Shown here: positions 1 through 6,864 of the stretch, piece by piece
How the letters are laid out: each line of letters starts with the position of its first letter
How positions within the stretch are numbered: the stretch's first letter is position 1
Origin: Clostridiales bacterium UBA8960
GTDB taxonomy: Bacteria > Bacillota > Clostridia > Peptostreptococcales > Acidaminobacteraceae
Direction: 5' to 3'
Assembly (NCBI GenBank): GCA_003482695.1
Contig: DMYC01000205.1
Location: forward strand, 1-7,991
DNA: 7,991 bases
Made by a program: the position numbers and the translations under genes
The notes under the pieces: generated by a model
The model's database searches: none
What the model saw: only the letters and a program-made list of their open reading frames with translations
Told to the model about the DNA's origin: nothing

Positions 1-933
1 GAATCGACGAGTAGCCTCGTTGCAAGAGAATCTTTGGCGATTGCATCGATTGTTGTTGTGGATATAAATCCTAGTGTAAAACTGATGCTCGATTCAAATG
101 ATGTTGTCATACATGTACACGCACTTAATGAAGATGCAGAAACATTGTCACTGGAAAGCATCATGGGCATGAAAGTTGAAGATGCGGTGGAAAGCATCGT
201 GGCGTTGGCTAAGAGTGCCGGATTTATAAATAACGATAACTTAGATGAGGACTATATTTTAATTACGACGATTCCCGCTAAAGGTAAAATTTATAAGAGC
301 GAAGATCTGATTGAAGTCGAACTGGATGACGTTGATGAAACGTCATCAGAAATAACAGAAGATGAAGTTAAACAAATGAATCAGCTTAAGAGTAGAATAG
401 AAGAAAAAATTGAGAATAGCTCAGAGCTTCAAAAGGTCAATGTCGCCGTCATAAAAGCGACAAAAGTGGAAATGAGACTTGCTGAAGAGAAGCACGTCCC
501 TGTCGGTTTATACGTGGTAAGAGGTAAAATTCAAGTTGGCAACGAGCAAATCAGTGTTAGAGACTATTTTTCTAATAAAGAGAATGTGGACCAGTTTAAG
601 GAAACAGGTTCTGTTTTCGAAAAACGCGATGCCGCCAAAATGGATTTGGCACGTAGATTCATCGATAAGCTTGATGCAGCTGGAGCAGATACCACGCTCT
701 TTAAGACGGAGCTGGAAAATGAAAATGTGGATATTGAACAGTTGCTCATTAAGATAAAAGCGCTTTGGTCCAGTTATGATCTTGAAGATGACGACGAAGA
801 TGAAGCCGATGATTCTATCAATGGAAAACCGGATAACGTTGGAAAACCTGTTGGCGTCGGGAGGCCTGAAAATGTTGGAAAGCCAGAGTTTCCAGGCAAT
901 TCACCTAAAGGCAATAACGGAAAACAAAATTAG
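1..933 (+). CDS. rsgI: RsgI-like anti-sigma factor, extracytoplasmic part (5' partial)
   Basis: The frame is open to the left edge, so this is the C-terminal 310 residues of a longer protein; the TTG at 34 is not a convincing start. RsgI proteins are membrane anti-sigma factors that hold SigI through a cytoplasmic N-terminal domain. That domain and the membrane helix would lie upstream of the window. Seen here: the hallmark segment VVVDINPSVKL just outside the membrane, with Asn23-Pro24 (codons at 67-72), the bond at which RsgI proteins are known to self-cleave. It is followed by the typical N-E-D turn, a helix-rich region and VPVGLYVVRGKI (around residues 167-178), matching the family's GKY-like motif. 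The C-terminus has an acidic stretch (DLEDDDEDEADD) and four G-K/R-P hexapeptide repeats. It ends in tandem TAG TAG stops and is followed by a terminator. A sigI gene is expected upstream but not visible. Family assignment is fairly firm; the exact sigma partner is inferred. Confidence 0.8.
   Translation, partial: ESTSSLVARESLAIASIVVVDINPSVKLMLDSNDVVIHVHALNEDAETLSLESIMGMKVEDAVESIVALAKSAGFINNDNLDEDYILITTIPAKGKIYKSEDLIEVELDDVDETSSEITEDEVKQMNQLKSRIEEKIENSSELQKVNVAVIKATKVEMRLAEEKHVPVGLYVVRGKIQVGNEQISVRDYFSNKENVDQFKETGSVFEKRDAAKMDLARRFIDKLDAAGADTTLFKTELENENVDIEQLLIKIKALWSSYDLEDDDEDEADDSINGKPDNVGKPVGVGRPENVGKPEFPGNSPKGNNGKQN
823..894 (+). repeat. Four-copy 18-bp tandem repeat encoding G-K/R-P hexapeptides
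   Basis: Four in-frame 18-bp units begin at 823, 841, 859 and 877 and encode GKPDNV, GKPVGV, GRPENV and GKPEFP. The DNA units have diverged at wobble and other positions while the G-[KR]-P core is kept in every copy, which suggests an old duplication under protein-level selection. The basic, Pro/Gly-rich tail follows directly after a strongly acidic stretch, and would lie outside the membrane if the RsgI topology holds. A flexible spacer or cell-wall-binding role is possible but not shown. Confidence 0.8.
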
Positions 934-946
934 TAGAAGATAAAAC

Positions 947-980
947 AAGGAGAATCACAATTATTTGTGATTCTCCTTTT
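947..980. terminator. Bidirectional rho-independent terminator between convergent genes
   Basis: A perfect 14-bp inverted repeat (947-960 and 965-978) with a TTAT loop lies 13 bp after the rsgI-like stop and 20 bp beyond the stop of the convergent minus-strand gene. It runs into TTTT on the plus strand. On the minus strand it runs into TTGTTTT. It can therefore serve both genes. Confidence 0.88.
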
Positions 981-1000
981 ATGTGTTGATTAATCTAAAA

Positions 1001-1309
1001 TTAATTCGCTTCTTGATAGACGCCTTGATGATACTCCATAGTCCACATGGATGCTTCGAAATTAACCCTTTTAAGTAGTGTTTCAATCTTCTCTGCACTG
1101 CTGTGACCACGAGTTTCCATAAACAATTCCTGTGGAATTTTAATATGAAGTCCAATTTCGATTGCTCGTATCGTTCTTTCGATGCCATCTTCTATACTTA
1201 GCCTTTCAAAGGCATCTTTTATAGATTGCTTTTGTCTTTCGCCTAATTTCATCGAAAATAAATCTTCAATATAATCGAAAATTGCTGCAAATAATTCCAT
1301 CTTGTGCAT
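1001..1309 (-). CDS. Small hypothetical protein (102 aa)
   Basis: I do not recognise this protein. The start is placed at the ATG at 1309 (MHKMELFAAIF) because GGGAGG lies 7 nt upstream. A frame-extending TTG at 1330 has no such site, and the ribosome binding site would fall inside it. The 102-residue product has no signal peptide or membrane segment. It looks mostly helical and charged (for example KLGERQKQSIKDAFERLS at residues 21-38), with an aromatic C-terminal portion (SMWTMEYHQGVY). A plausible promoter upstream (1348-1375) and the shared terminator at 947-980 support it as a real gene with its own transcript. It lies 122 bp beyond the kinase stop, where no strong terminator is visible, so it may also be read through from the sensor operon. 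Function unknown. Confidence 0.72.
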   Translation of the reverse strand: MHKMELFAAIFDYIEDLFSMKLGERQKQSIKDAFERLSIEDGIERTIRAIEIGLHIKIPQELFMETRGHSSAEKIETLLKRVNFEASMWTMEYHQGVYQEAN

Positions 1310-1316
1310 ATTATAT

Positions 1317-1322
1317 CCTCCC
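1317..1322 (-). promoter_or_regulatory. Ribosome binding site of the 102-aa gene
   Basis: GGGAGG on the minus strand with a 7-nt spacer to the ATG at 1309. It decides the start in favour of this ATG over the in-frame TTG at 1330. Confidence 0.8.
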
Positions 1323-1347
1323 GTAGTCAAATTTAATCGTTACAAAT

Positions 1348-1375
1348 ATAATACCACAAAAAGTACAGAAATCAA
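1348..1375 (-). promoter_or_regulatory. Probable sigma-A promoter of the 102-aa gene
   Basis: On the minus strand TTGATT (1375-1370) and TATTAT (1353-1348) are separated by 16 bp. The -10 differs from consensus at one position and the -35 at two. It lies about 40 bp upstream of the chosen ATG. The region is AT-rich, so a chance match cannot be excluded. Confidence 0.5.
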
Positions 1376-1431
1376 AACATGATTATTCAGAAAATTTAAA
1401 AAAATGAATTAATTTTTGTAAAATAATGCAT

Positions 1432-4332
1432 TTAAAGCTGGTTAAGCGTAATTTCTTTAAGAAGTTGTGTCAGTTTTTCATCAAAGACAGCCGTCATTTC
1501 AAGTATTTCTGCTTGATCCTTGTTTTCAAGTGCAAATTGAAAATCAATGCAAAAATCAAACAAAGCCTTTGCACCAATTGTTCCAGTGCTGCTTTTTATT
1601 TTATGGATGAGTTTTGCTGCAGCGTTGTAATCGCCATTTGAAACAAGTGTCTTAACTTGTTCCACCGTGTCGCTATTCTCAGTCAAATAGACGGCAAGAA
1701 CTTGATAATAAAGTTTTTCGTTGCCACTAAAAGCTCTAATTCCTAAATTTTTGTTGAGAATTGTAGCAACCTCCACTTTTGCATCCGGATCGAGCGCTTT
1801 ATCAAGAAGCTTGGATTCTTCTAAAATATCTTTTATGAATGTATCCGGATCAAATGGCTTGCTTACAAATCGTGTGAATCCCACTTCGATGCATTTTTCT
1901 TTGACACCAGCAATAGCGTCTGCAGTCATCGCAATTATAGGCACTTTATTGCTTATATTTCTGATTTTCTTCGTTGCCTCATACCCATCCATGACTGGCA
2001 TATGAAGATCCATTAATATGAGATCGATCTCATCAACATGCGCAATGAAGTAATTGACCCCTTCCAGTCCATTATCGGTCAAAATCACTTGATCTGAAAT
2101 CTGTTCAAGCAAAGACTTTGCAATGAACTGATTGGTCTTATTATCTTCAACGACAAGTATTTTGAGTGGCTGTTTAACAATAGGTTTCGACTTGATTTGG
2201 TCTGTTATTTTTGTATGTTTGGCCATGATGTTGATTTTAAACAGTTCCACGATGGCATTAAAAAGCACAGATGGGATAATGGGTTTTGTGATGCCTAAAG
2301 TATATAAATCGGACTCTACTTCATCGTAGAGTTCAAGTTTCGTAATGGGAAACATCAACAAACACTTTGGTTTTTCTCTTATGGATGCAATATTTTGAAT
2401 CGCTTGACACAGCTTTATCCCATTTTGCTTCGGCGTCTCATAATCAACGATAAGCAGGTTATAAGGATGGCTGCCATCAACGGCTGCACTTTCAATCATT
2501 TCTATAGCACGATTTCCAGTTTTGACAAACTCTGCGACAATATTGAATGCATTCAAATACTCTTTGAGCAAATTTGTGTGAAAAAGTGATTTTTCAACGA
2601 CTAAGACGCGAATGTTCTCAAAATATACGGATGCTTCCGCTTTTTTCTCTTCATAGTCTTTGTTGTAGTCTTCTTCAAATTCCATTTGAACAACAAACGT
2701 AGATCCTTCGCCGAGTTCACTGAATACAGAAACGGTTCCGTTCATCATTTCGACTAAGTGTTTCACAATTGAAAGCCCAAGTCCAGTGCCGCCAAAACGC
2801 CTATTAATGCTGCTGTCAGCCTGAGTGAACGGAACGAACAGCGAATCCAACTGGTCTTGAGACATCCCAATTCCAGAATCTTTAATCGTAAATTCCAAAA
2901 AACAGGTTGATTTAACTTTGGCAATCTGCCGAATGCTCAAAGAGACTTCTCCCTCTTTTGTAAACTTTAGAGCGTTGTTCACTAAATTTAGGAGAACTTG
3001 CTCAAGCCTAATCGGGTCACCTTTTAAAAATGTCGGGATTGTGGAATCTTTGTTCAATGTAAAATCAATCTCTTGTTCCTCAATTTTGAAAGAGACGATA
3101 TTGAGCAGTTGCTCTAAAACATCATCGAGTTTAAAAGAAATGTGCTCAATCGAAATTTTTCCAGACTCAATTTTTGAAAAATCAAGAATGTCGTTAATGA
3201 TGGAAAGCATATCTTTAGAAGCGCGTGATATCTTATCGAGATATTGTTGTTGTGTTGCGGTCAATTCCGTCTTCTTTAGGATATAGGACATACCTGTGAT
3301 CGCATTAAGTGGTGTCCTGATCTCATGTGACATGCGCGCTAAAAATGTCGATTTTATTTGATTGGCCACTTCTGCCTCACGCTTTGCCACCTTCAGATCT
3401 GCTTCGATGATTTTTCTGCGTTCCACTTCTTTTTTAAGTCTTATAGTCCAAAACAATGTAATAAAAATGATGACGAATACGACACTGCCTACCATAAGCG
3501 CAATACGAATGACACGACTGTAATCCACTTGTGTTTCAATGCCGAGCCATTTGTTGTTGATGGCAATTTTTTCTGCTTCCGTGATGGATGCGATCGCTTT
3601 ATTCAAAATCGTGACGAGCTCAGGCCAGTCTTTTCTGACTGCAAAATGCAAGCCTTGGCGCGTATCGCGATCAATGGAAAGCGATCTTAGGTTTGTGATG
3701 CCAATTTGCTTTATGATAAAGTTCGTTGTTGCGAAGTTGCCGATAAAAGCAAGTTCTTTAGCCTCTGCGACAGCCTGTAAAGCTTCATCTACGGTTTCAT
3801 AAAGGCTAAGTGTGATATTGGGATAATCGTTTAAAAAACTATGATGGGAGCTATTTCTTTGTACGGCGACTGTTTTGCCATACAAGTCCGAAAGTTGAGA
3901 CACTTCCCTATTGAAGGCGCTGACAAAAATACTGCGGTATGTGTAATAGTAAGGCGCAGTATAATTGAAATACAGTTCTCTCGAGGTTGTTTTAAGCACA
4001 CAGGAAAGCATATCGAGCTCGCCTAATACTGTTTTCTCATAAGCTTGACTCCAAGTCAAATTTGAAGGCACGACAAACTCAAGTGACGTTTTTTGAGAAA
4101 TCAGTTCTAAATAGTCGGCGGCAATGCCACTATATGTCCCATCCGTGTCGATAAACTCATATGGAAAAAAAGTTGGGTCAACAGCAAGCTTAATGACGGG
4201 ATTTTCTTTAATAAACGCACGTTCATCCTCAGTCAGCTGCAGTTCGCCCTCAACAGAAAAGGCGTTTAATGTTGAGGAGACCAATATGATGATCATTAGA
4301 GCAGCAACTCGAACGTTTTTCATTCGCCACAT
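1432..4332 (-). CDS. Hybrid sensor histidine kinase: periplasmic flytrap, HisKA-HATPase, two REC, Hpt (966 aa)
   Basis: A BvgS-like membrane sensor kinase. Domains in order: signal peptide or N-terminal membrane helix (residues 1 to about 27); one SBP_bac_3 Venus-flytrap domain (about 47-266, with VDPTFFPYEF, SGIAADYLELI and a late NNKWLG); a transmembrane helix (about 273-297); a short charged coiled-coil linker without clear HAMP or PAS; HisKA with SHEIRTP (H336); HATPase_c with N-box VNNALKF (N453), G1 DSGIGM (D485) and G2 GGTGLGL (514-520). REC1 (about 574-695) keeps D630 and K683 but has E580-K581 for the acidic pair and lacks the usual Thr/Ser. REC2 (about 723-837) is intact: E729, D730, D775, T803, K825. 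The C-terminal Hpt domain carries IHKIKSS (H910). Start: ATG 4332 has GGGAGG 6 nt upstream; the next ATG (4323) is too far. It is the third gene of the operon, 19 bp after the HD-GYP gene, its likely phosphorelay target. Ligand unknown; flytrap domains of this type often bind amino acids or other small solutes. Confidence 0.95.
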   Translation of the reverse strand: MWRMKNVRVAALMIIILVSSTLNAFSVEGELQLTEDERAFIKENPVIKLAVDPTFFPYEFIDTDGTYSGIAADYLELISQKTSLEFVVPSNLTWSQAYEKTVLGELDMLSCVLKTTSRELYFNYTAPYYYTYRSIFVSAFNREVSQLSDLYGKTVAVQRNSSHHSFLNDYPNITLSLYETVDEALQAVAEAKELAFIGNFATTNFIIKQIGITNLRSLSIDRDTRQGLHFAVRKDWPELVTILNKAIASITEAEKIAINNKWLGIETQVDYSRVIRIALMVGSVVFVIIFITLFWTIRLKKEVERRKIIEADLKVAKREAEVANQIKSTFLARMSHEIRTPLNAITGMSYILKKTELTATQQQYLDKISRASKDMLSIINDILDFSKIESGKISIEHISFKLDDVLEQLLNIVSFKIEEQEIDFTLNKDSTIPTFLKGDPIRLEQVLLNLVNNALKFTKEGEVSLSIRQIAKVKSTCFLEFTIKDSGIGMSQDQLDSLFVPFTQADSSINRRFGGTGLGLSIVKHLVEMMNGTVSVFSELGEGSTFVVQMEFEEDYNKDYEEKKAEASVYFENIRVLVVEKSLFHTNLLKEYLNAFNIVAEFVKTGNRAIEMIESAAVDGSHPYNLLIVDYETPKQNGIKLCQAIQNIASIREKPKCLLMFPITKLELYDEVESDLYTLGITKPIIPSVLFNAIVELFKINIMAKHTKITDQIKSKPIVKQPLKILVVEDNKTNQFIAKSLLEQISDQVILTDNGLEGVNYFIAHVDEIDLILMDLHMPVMDGYEATKKIRNISNKVPIIAMTADAIAGVKEKCIEVGFTRFVSKPFDPDTFIKDILEESKLLDKALDPDAKVEVATILNKNLGIRAFSGNEKLYYQVLAVYLTENSDTVEQVKTLVSNGDYNAAAKLIHKIKSSTGTIGAKALFDFCIDFQFALENKDQAEILEMTAVFDEKLTQLLKEITLNQL

Positions 4333-4338
4333 GATTGT

Positions 4339-4344
4339 CCTCCC
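4339..4344 (-). promoter_or_regulatory. Ribosome binding site of the hybrid kinase
   Basis: GGGAGG on the minus strand, 6 nt before the ATG at 4332, inside the 19-bp gap after the HD-GYP stop. It fixes the kinase start. Confidence 0.8.
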
Positions 4345-4351
4345 TTTTTAT

Positions 4352-5431
4352 CTATATTTCATGTTGCATATATTGCATGGAAATCGATCGAATGGTCTGT
4401 TCAACGTTTAAGAATGAATCAACGATTTCGGGATCAAAGTGTTTGCCACTTTCCGATATGATCAAGTCAAGCGCAAACTGATGATCGAAAGCTTCTTTAT
4501 AAACTCTTTTACTAATTAACGCATCATATACATCGGCTATAGCCATCAGTCTTCCAGGTAAAGGAATATTCTCGCCAGATAACCCTAAAGGGTAACCACT
4601 GCCGTTAAACCGCTCGTGGTGAGCAGAAATACATTCGATAGCGACTTTAAGAAATTCTGGTGCGCCATCTAAGCCCATTTCCACTTTTAAGGCATTCATA
4701 CCAAGTGTGACATGCGTTTTCATGATTTCAAATTCTTCGTAAGTCAACTTTCCAGGTTTTAAGAGTATGTTATCAGGAATTCCAACTTTACCGATATCAT
4801 GTAGTGGACATGTTTCGACGATTGTTTTAATGTACTCTTCTGTCAAGTGCTCAGCGTATTTTGGGCTTTTCTTCAAATCGTCACAAATCGTCTTGATGAT
4901 CAGTTGCGTTCTTTTTGTGTGATTGCTCGATTCGATGTCACGCGCTTCCAATAGACCCACAAGGGCATTGATCGTGATGTTGCGTGTCAACACCAGTTCT
5001 TTGGTACGAAGTTGAACTTGTGCGTCTAAATAATGATTGATTTCTTCAAGTGATTTACTGGATTGCTTCAAATTGACATGGATTTCTATGCGTTTGCGTA
5101 GCGATTCCAAGTTGAGGGGTTTTCGAATATAGTCGACGGCACCCAATTCGAGCCCTCTAATTTCGCTTTCTAGCTCATCTGTATTTGTTAAAATAAGGAC
5201 GGCTATTTTTTTATACGCCGGTGTGGCTCTCATTTGATTTAACACTTCAAACCCATCCATTCTTGGCATATTAAGATCTAAAATCATTAAATCGACATCC
5301 GAGCGTTCCTTTAAAATTTCCATCGCTTCAACGCCGTCGTAAGCGCAGAGAATTTCATAATCGAACAATATGCTCTGAATCATCAACATATCGACTTTTG
5401 AATCGTCGACCACTAGTATTCTAATCCCCAT
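4352..5431 (-). CDS. REC-HD-GYP response regulator, predicted c-di-GMP phosphodiesterase (359 aa)
   Basis: A cytoplasmic RpfG-type regulator. The N-terminal receiver (about 1-120) is complete: D9-D10, phosphoacceptor D52 in MILDLNMPRMDGFEV, T82, K104-P105. A coiled-coil linker (about 125-150) leads to an HD-GYP domain (about 150-350) with RDIESSNHTKRTQ, HDIGKVGIPD, KTHVTLG, HHERFNGSGYP and IADVYDAL. Metal ligands E167, H171, H211, D212, H240, H271, H272 and D300 are all present, so activity on c-di-GMP is expected from the family. Asn276 replaces the usual Asp of the HHExxDGxGYP signature. Start: ATG 5431 has AGCAGG 7 nt upstream and overlaps the stop of the preceding gene by 11 bp. In-frame ATGs at 5437 and 5449 are possible but lack a well-placed site; they would add 2 or 6 residues. 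The overlap suggests translational coupling with the lipoprotein. The adjacent Hpt-bearing kinase is the obvious phosphodonor. Confidence 0.93.
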   Translation of the reverse strand: MGIRILVVDDSKVDMLMIQSILFDYEILCAYDGVEAMEILKERSDVDLMILDLNMPRMDGFEVLNQMRATPAYKKIAVLILTNTDELESEIRGLELGAVDYIRKPLNLESLRKRIEIHVNLKQSSKSLEEINHYLDAQVQLRTKELVLTRNITINALVGLLEARDIESSNHTKRTQLIIKTICDDLKKSPKYAEHLTEEYIKTIVETCPLHDIGKVGIPDNILLKPGKLTYEEFEIMKTHVTLGMNALKVEMGLDGAPEFLKVAIECISAHHERFNGSGYPLGLSGENIPLPGRLMAIADVYDALISKRVYKEAFDHQFALDLIISESGKHFDPEIVDSFLNVEQTIRSISMQYMQHEI

Positions 5432-6734
5432 TTTCATACCTGCTTTCATTTATTAATTGTGTTGCTATGTGTTCGATTTCATCTAAAAATGACTCAATCG
5501 TACGACTTTTTATCATAACCTCATGCAAACCGGATTCATAGTATTCATGTTTGATCCGCTCCCACTCAGGAATGGGAACATCGATGCTTGGATTGCTTAA
5601 ACCCTCTATAAATGGCAAATATATAGAATAGTCATTGGCTATTAAAGAGTCATGCAAATCAATCCTCATGGGCACCCTAAAAGGATAATGGCTATCATGC
5701 TCAGGGCTATATTCACCTTTCATAAGTCCGGTTTGTGCTTCTTCCGACAATAGAAAGTGTATAAAATCATTTGCTAGAATCTGATTTTCTTGTGACATAT
5801 TAGAAGGTATGGATAACATCAGCGGCCCAACTTCTGATTTTAGGCCTATTTTTGATGGCAATATAATGCCCACTTCAAACGGACGGCCGTTTTTATAGAT
5901 ATCGGTCACACCCCAGACCCCTTGAAATTCGAAAGCAACTTGTTGCTCAAGAAACAACTTCATCACATTTAGGCCAGAATGATGTTCCCAGTTCTCCTGT
6001 GCGAATGCACCTAAAACATCCCTATAAAATCGGATCGCATCGGCGGTCATCTGATTGTTGATGACGACCTCACTTGTGACAGAATCCACCAACTGAGAAC
6101 CGAAACCATAAATAAACTGATTGACCATCCAGGACACATCATTGTGTTCAGCACCGACCAATCCGATGCCTTTGGCATTTGTATGACTTTGAACCGCTTC
6201 AAGCGCTTTGACAAATGCATCAAGGCTATCTATTTCTTCTGGAGCGATGTTCGCTTGCTTTAGCAACGATTCATTATAGAGAAGGCAAATGGAATGGCCA
6301 ATCCAAGGGATTCCATATAGCTGATGATCTACGATGCCCATTGCCCAAATTTCATCATAATACAGGTCTTTATAAGCATTAAAAGCAGGATTCAAAGTGG
6401 ATAACGCATTTGAAAGACCATATGCTTTAATGTATCTGTATGGCAAAACGAAGATGGTGTCTTTACCTGTCTCTTCAAGCAATTTATTCGTCTGCTCTCT
6501 ATTTTCATTTCCACCGACAAGCTGAATGATGCTTTTGCTTGAAGGACGGGCATTATAAACGTCAATAATCGATTTGATCGCTTCGCCTCTTCCAGAATAA
6601 CTGTCCCATGTGATGCGAAAGTTTAAAGTTGGTTTTTCGGCAGGCGGCAACTTTTCATCTTGTATGTAATGACATCCGGTATAAAATAGCATGCTGAAAA
6701 TCAAAACAAAAACCATGTAGCGTTTTTTTTTCAT
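5421..6734 (-). CDS. Lipoprotein extracellular solute-binding protein, family 1 type (437 aa)
   Basis: A membrane-anchored extracellular ligand-binding protein resembling the sugar-binding (family 1) ABC proteins. Seen: a lipoprotein signal peptide MKKKRYMVFVLIF...FYTGC with lipidated Cys21 (Tyr at -3 is unusual for a lipobox); YGIPWIGHSICLLYNESLL (about 140-158), the family's central motif; YGFGSQLVD; VAFEFQGVWGV (about 276-286); and an A..F..FLLSEEAQ helix near residue 325. Length is normal for the family. Start: ATG 6734, with AAGGAGGT 10 nt upstream. The longer in-frame reading from 6785 would add 17 residues before the signal peptide and has no ribosome site. It is the first gene of the operon, directly downstream of a strong promoter, and overlaps the HD-GYP gene. 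No permease or ATPase gene is nearby, so a sensory role with the hybrid kinase is more likely than transport, by analogy with XylFII-LytS and LuxP-LuxQ. The ligand cannot be read from sequence. Confidence 0.9.
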   Translation of the reverse strand: MKKKRYMVFVLIFSMLFYTGCHYIQDEKLPPAEKPTLNFRITWDSYSGRGEAIKSIIDVYNARPSSKSIIQLVGGNENREQTNKLLEETGKDTIFVLPYRYIKAYGLSNALSTLNPAFNAYKDLYYDEIWAMGIVDHQLYGIPWIGHSICLLYNESLLKQANIAPEEIDSLDAFVKALEAVQSHTNAKGIGLVGAEHNDVSWMVNQFIYGFGSQLVDSVTSEVVINNQMTADAIRFYRDVLGAFAQENWEHHSGLNVMKLFLEQQVAFEFQGVWGVTDIYKNGRPFEVGIILPSKIGLKSEVGPLMLSIPSNMSQENQILANDFIHFLLSEEAQTGLMKGEYSPEHDSHYPFRVPMRIDLHDSLIANDYSIYLPFIEGLSNPSIDVPIPEWERIKHEYYESGLHEVMIKSRTIESFLDEIEHIATQLINESRYENGD

Positions 6735-6744
6735 GAGATATGCT

Positions 6745-6752
6745 ACCTCCTT
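6745..6752 (-). promoter_or_regulatory. Ribosome binding site of the solute-binding lipoprotein
   Basis: AAGGAGGT on the minus strand, a near-perfect anti-16S match, with a slightly long 10-nt spacer to ATG 6734. It supports the start that gives a clean lipoprotein signal peptide. Confidence 0.8.
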
Positions 6753-6796
6753 ATGCATAAAAAGGTGAATTGAAAAAATTTCCATATGTTACTTTT

Positions 6797-6825
6797 ACTA
6801 TAATGTATTGTTTCACTAATTTCAA
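6797..6825 (-). promoter_or_regulatory. Sigma-A-type promoter of the sensor operon
   Basis: On the minus strand TTGAAA (6825-6820) and TATAGT (6802-6797) are separated by exactly 17 bp. Transcription would start near 6790, giving a leader of about 55 nt before ATG 6734. It is the best promoter match in the window and abuts the T-tract of the upstream terminator. No convincing operator was seen beside it. Confidence 0.78.
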
Positions 6826-6826
6826 T

Positions 6827-6860
6827 AAAAATAGGATGATTTAATGATTAAATCATCCTA
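6827..6860 (-). terminator. Rho-independent terminator of the ppx-like gene
   Basis: A perfect 13-bp inverted repeat (6832-6844 and 6848-6860) with a 3-nt loop begins 4 bp after the ppx-like stop codon. On the minus strand it is followed by TTTTT (6831-6827). It separates the ppx-like gene from the sensor operon. Confidence 0.85.
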
Positions 6861-6864
6861 GCCA

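Noticed and set aside
34..36. TTG as start of the rsgI-like gene
   Set aside because: The reading frame continues to the window edge, no ribosome site precedes it, and starting here would remove the anti-sigma and membrane parts the family needs.
979..1188. Minus-strand 69-codon frame overlapping the 102-aa gene
   Set aside because: It lacks a good ribosome site, lies in another frame of a better-supported gene and runs into the terminator region.
1380..1431. Possible AT-only hairpin with T-runs after the kinase stop (minus strand)
   Set aside because: The pairing is short, imperfect and without G-C pairs; the T-runs are typical of this AT-rich gap, so it is not called a terminator.
2918..3690. 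Plus-strand open frames of 110-122 codons inside the kinase gene
   Set aside because: They are antisense to strongly conserved HisKA, HATPase and membrane-domain coding sequence, have no family resemblance and are low-quality Ser/Cys/Phe-rich translations.
6751..6760. TTATGCATAA palindrome just upstream of the lipoprotein ribosome site
   Set aside because: A 10-bp perfect palindrome next to a ribosome site could be an operator, but it is short, AT-rich and occurs once, so chance is likely.
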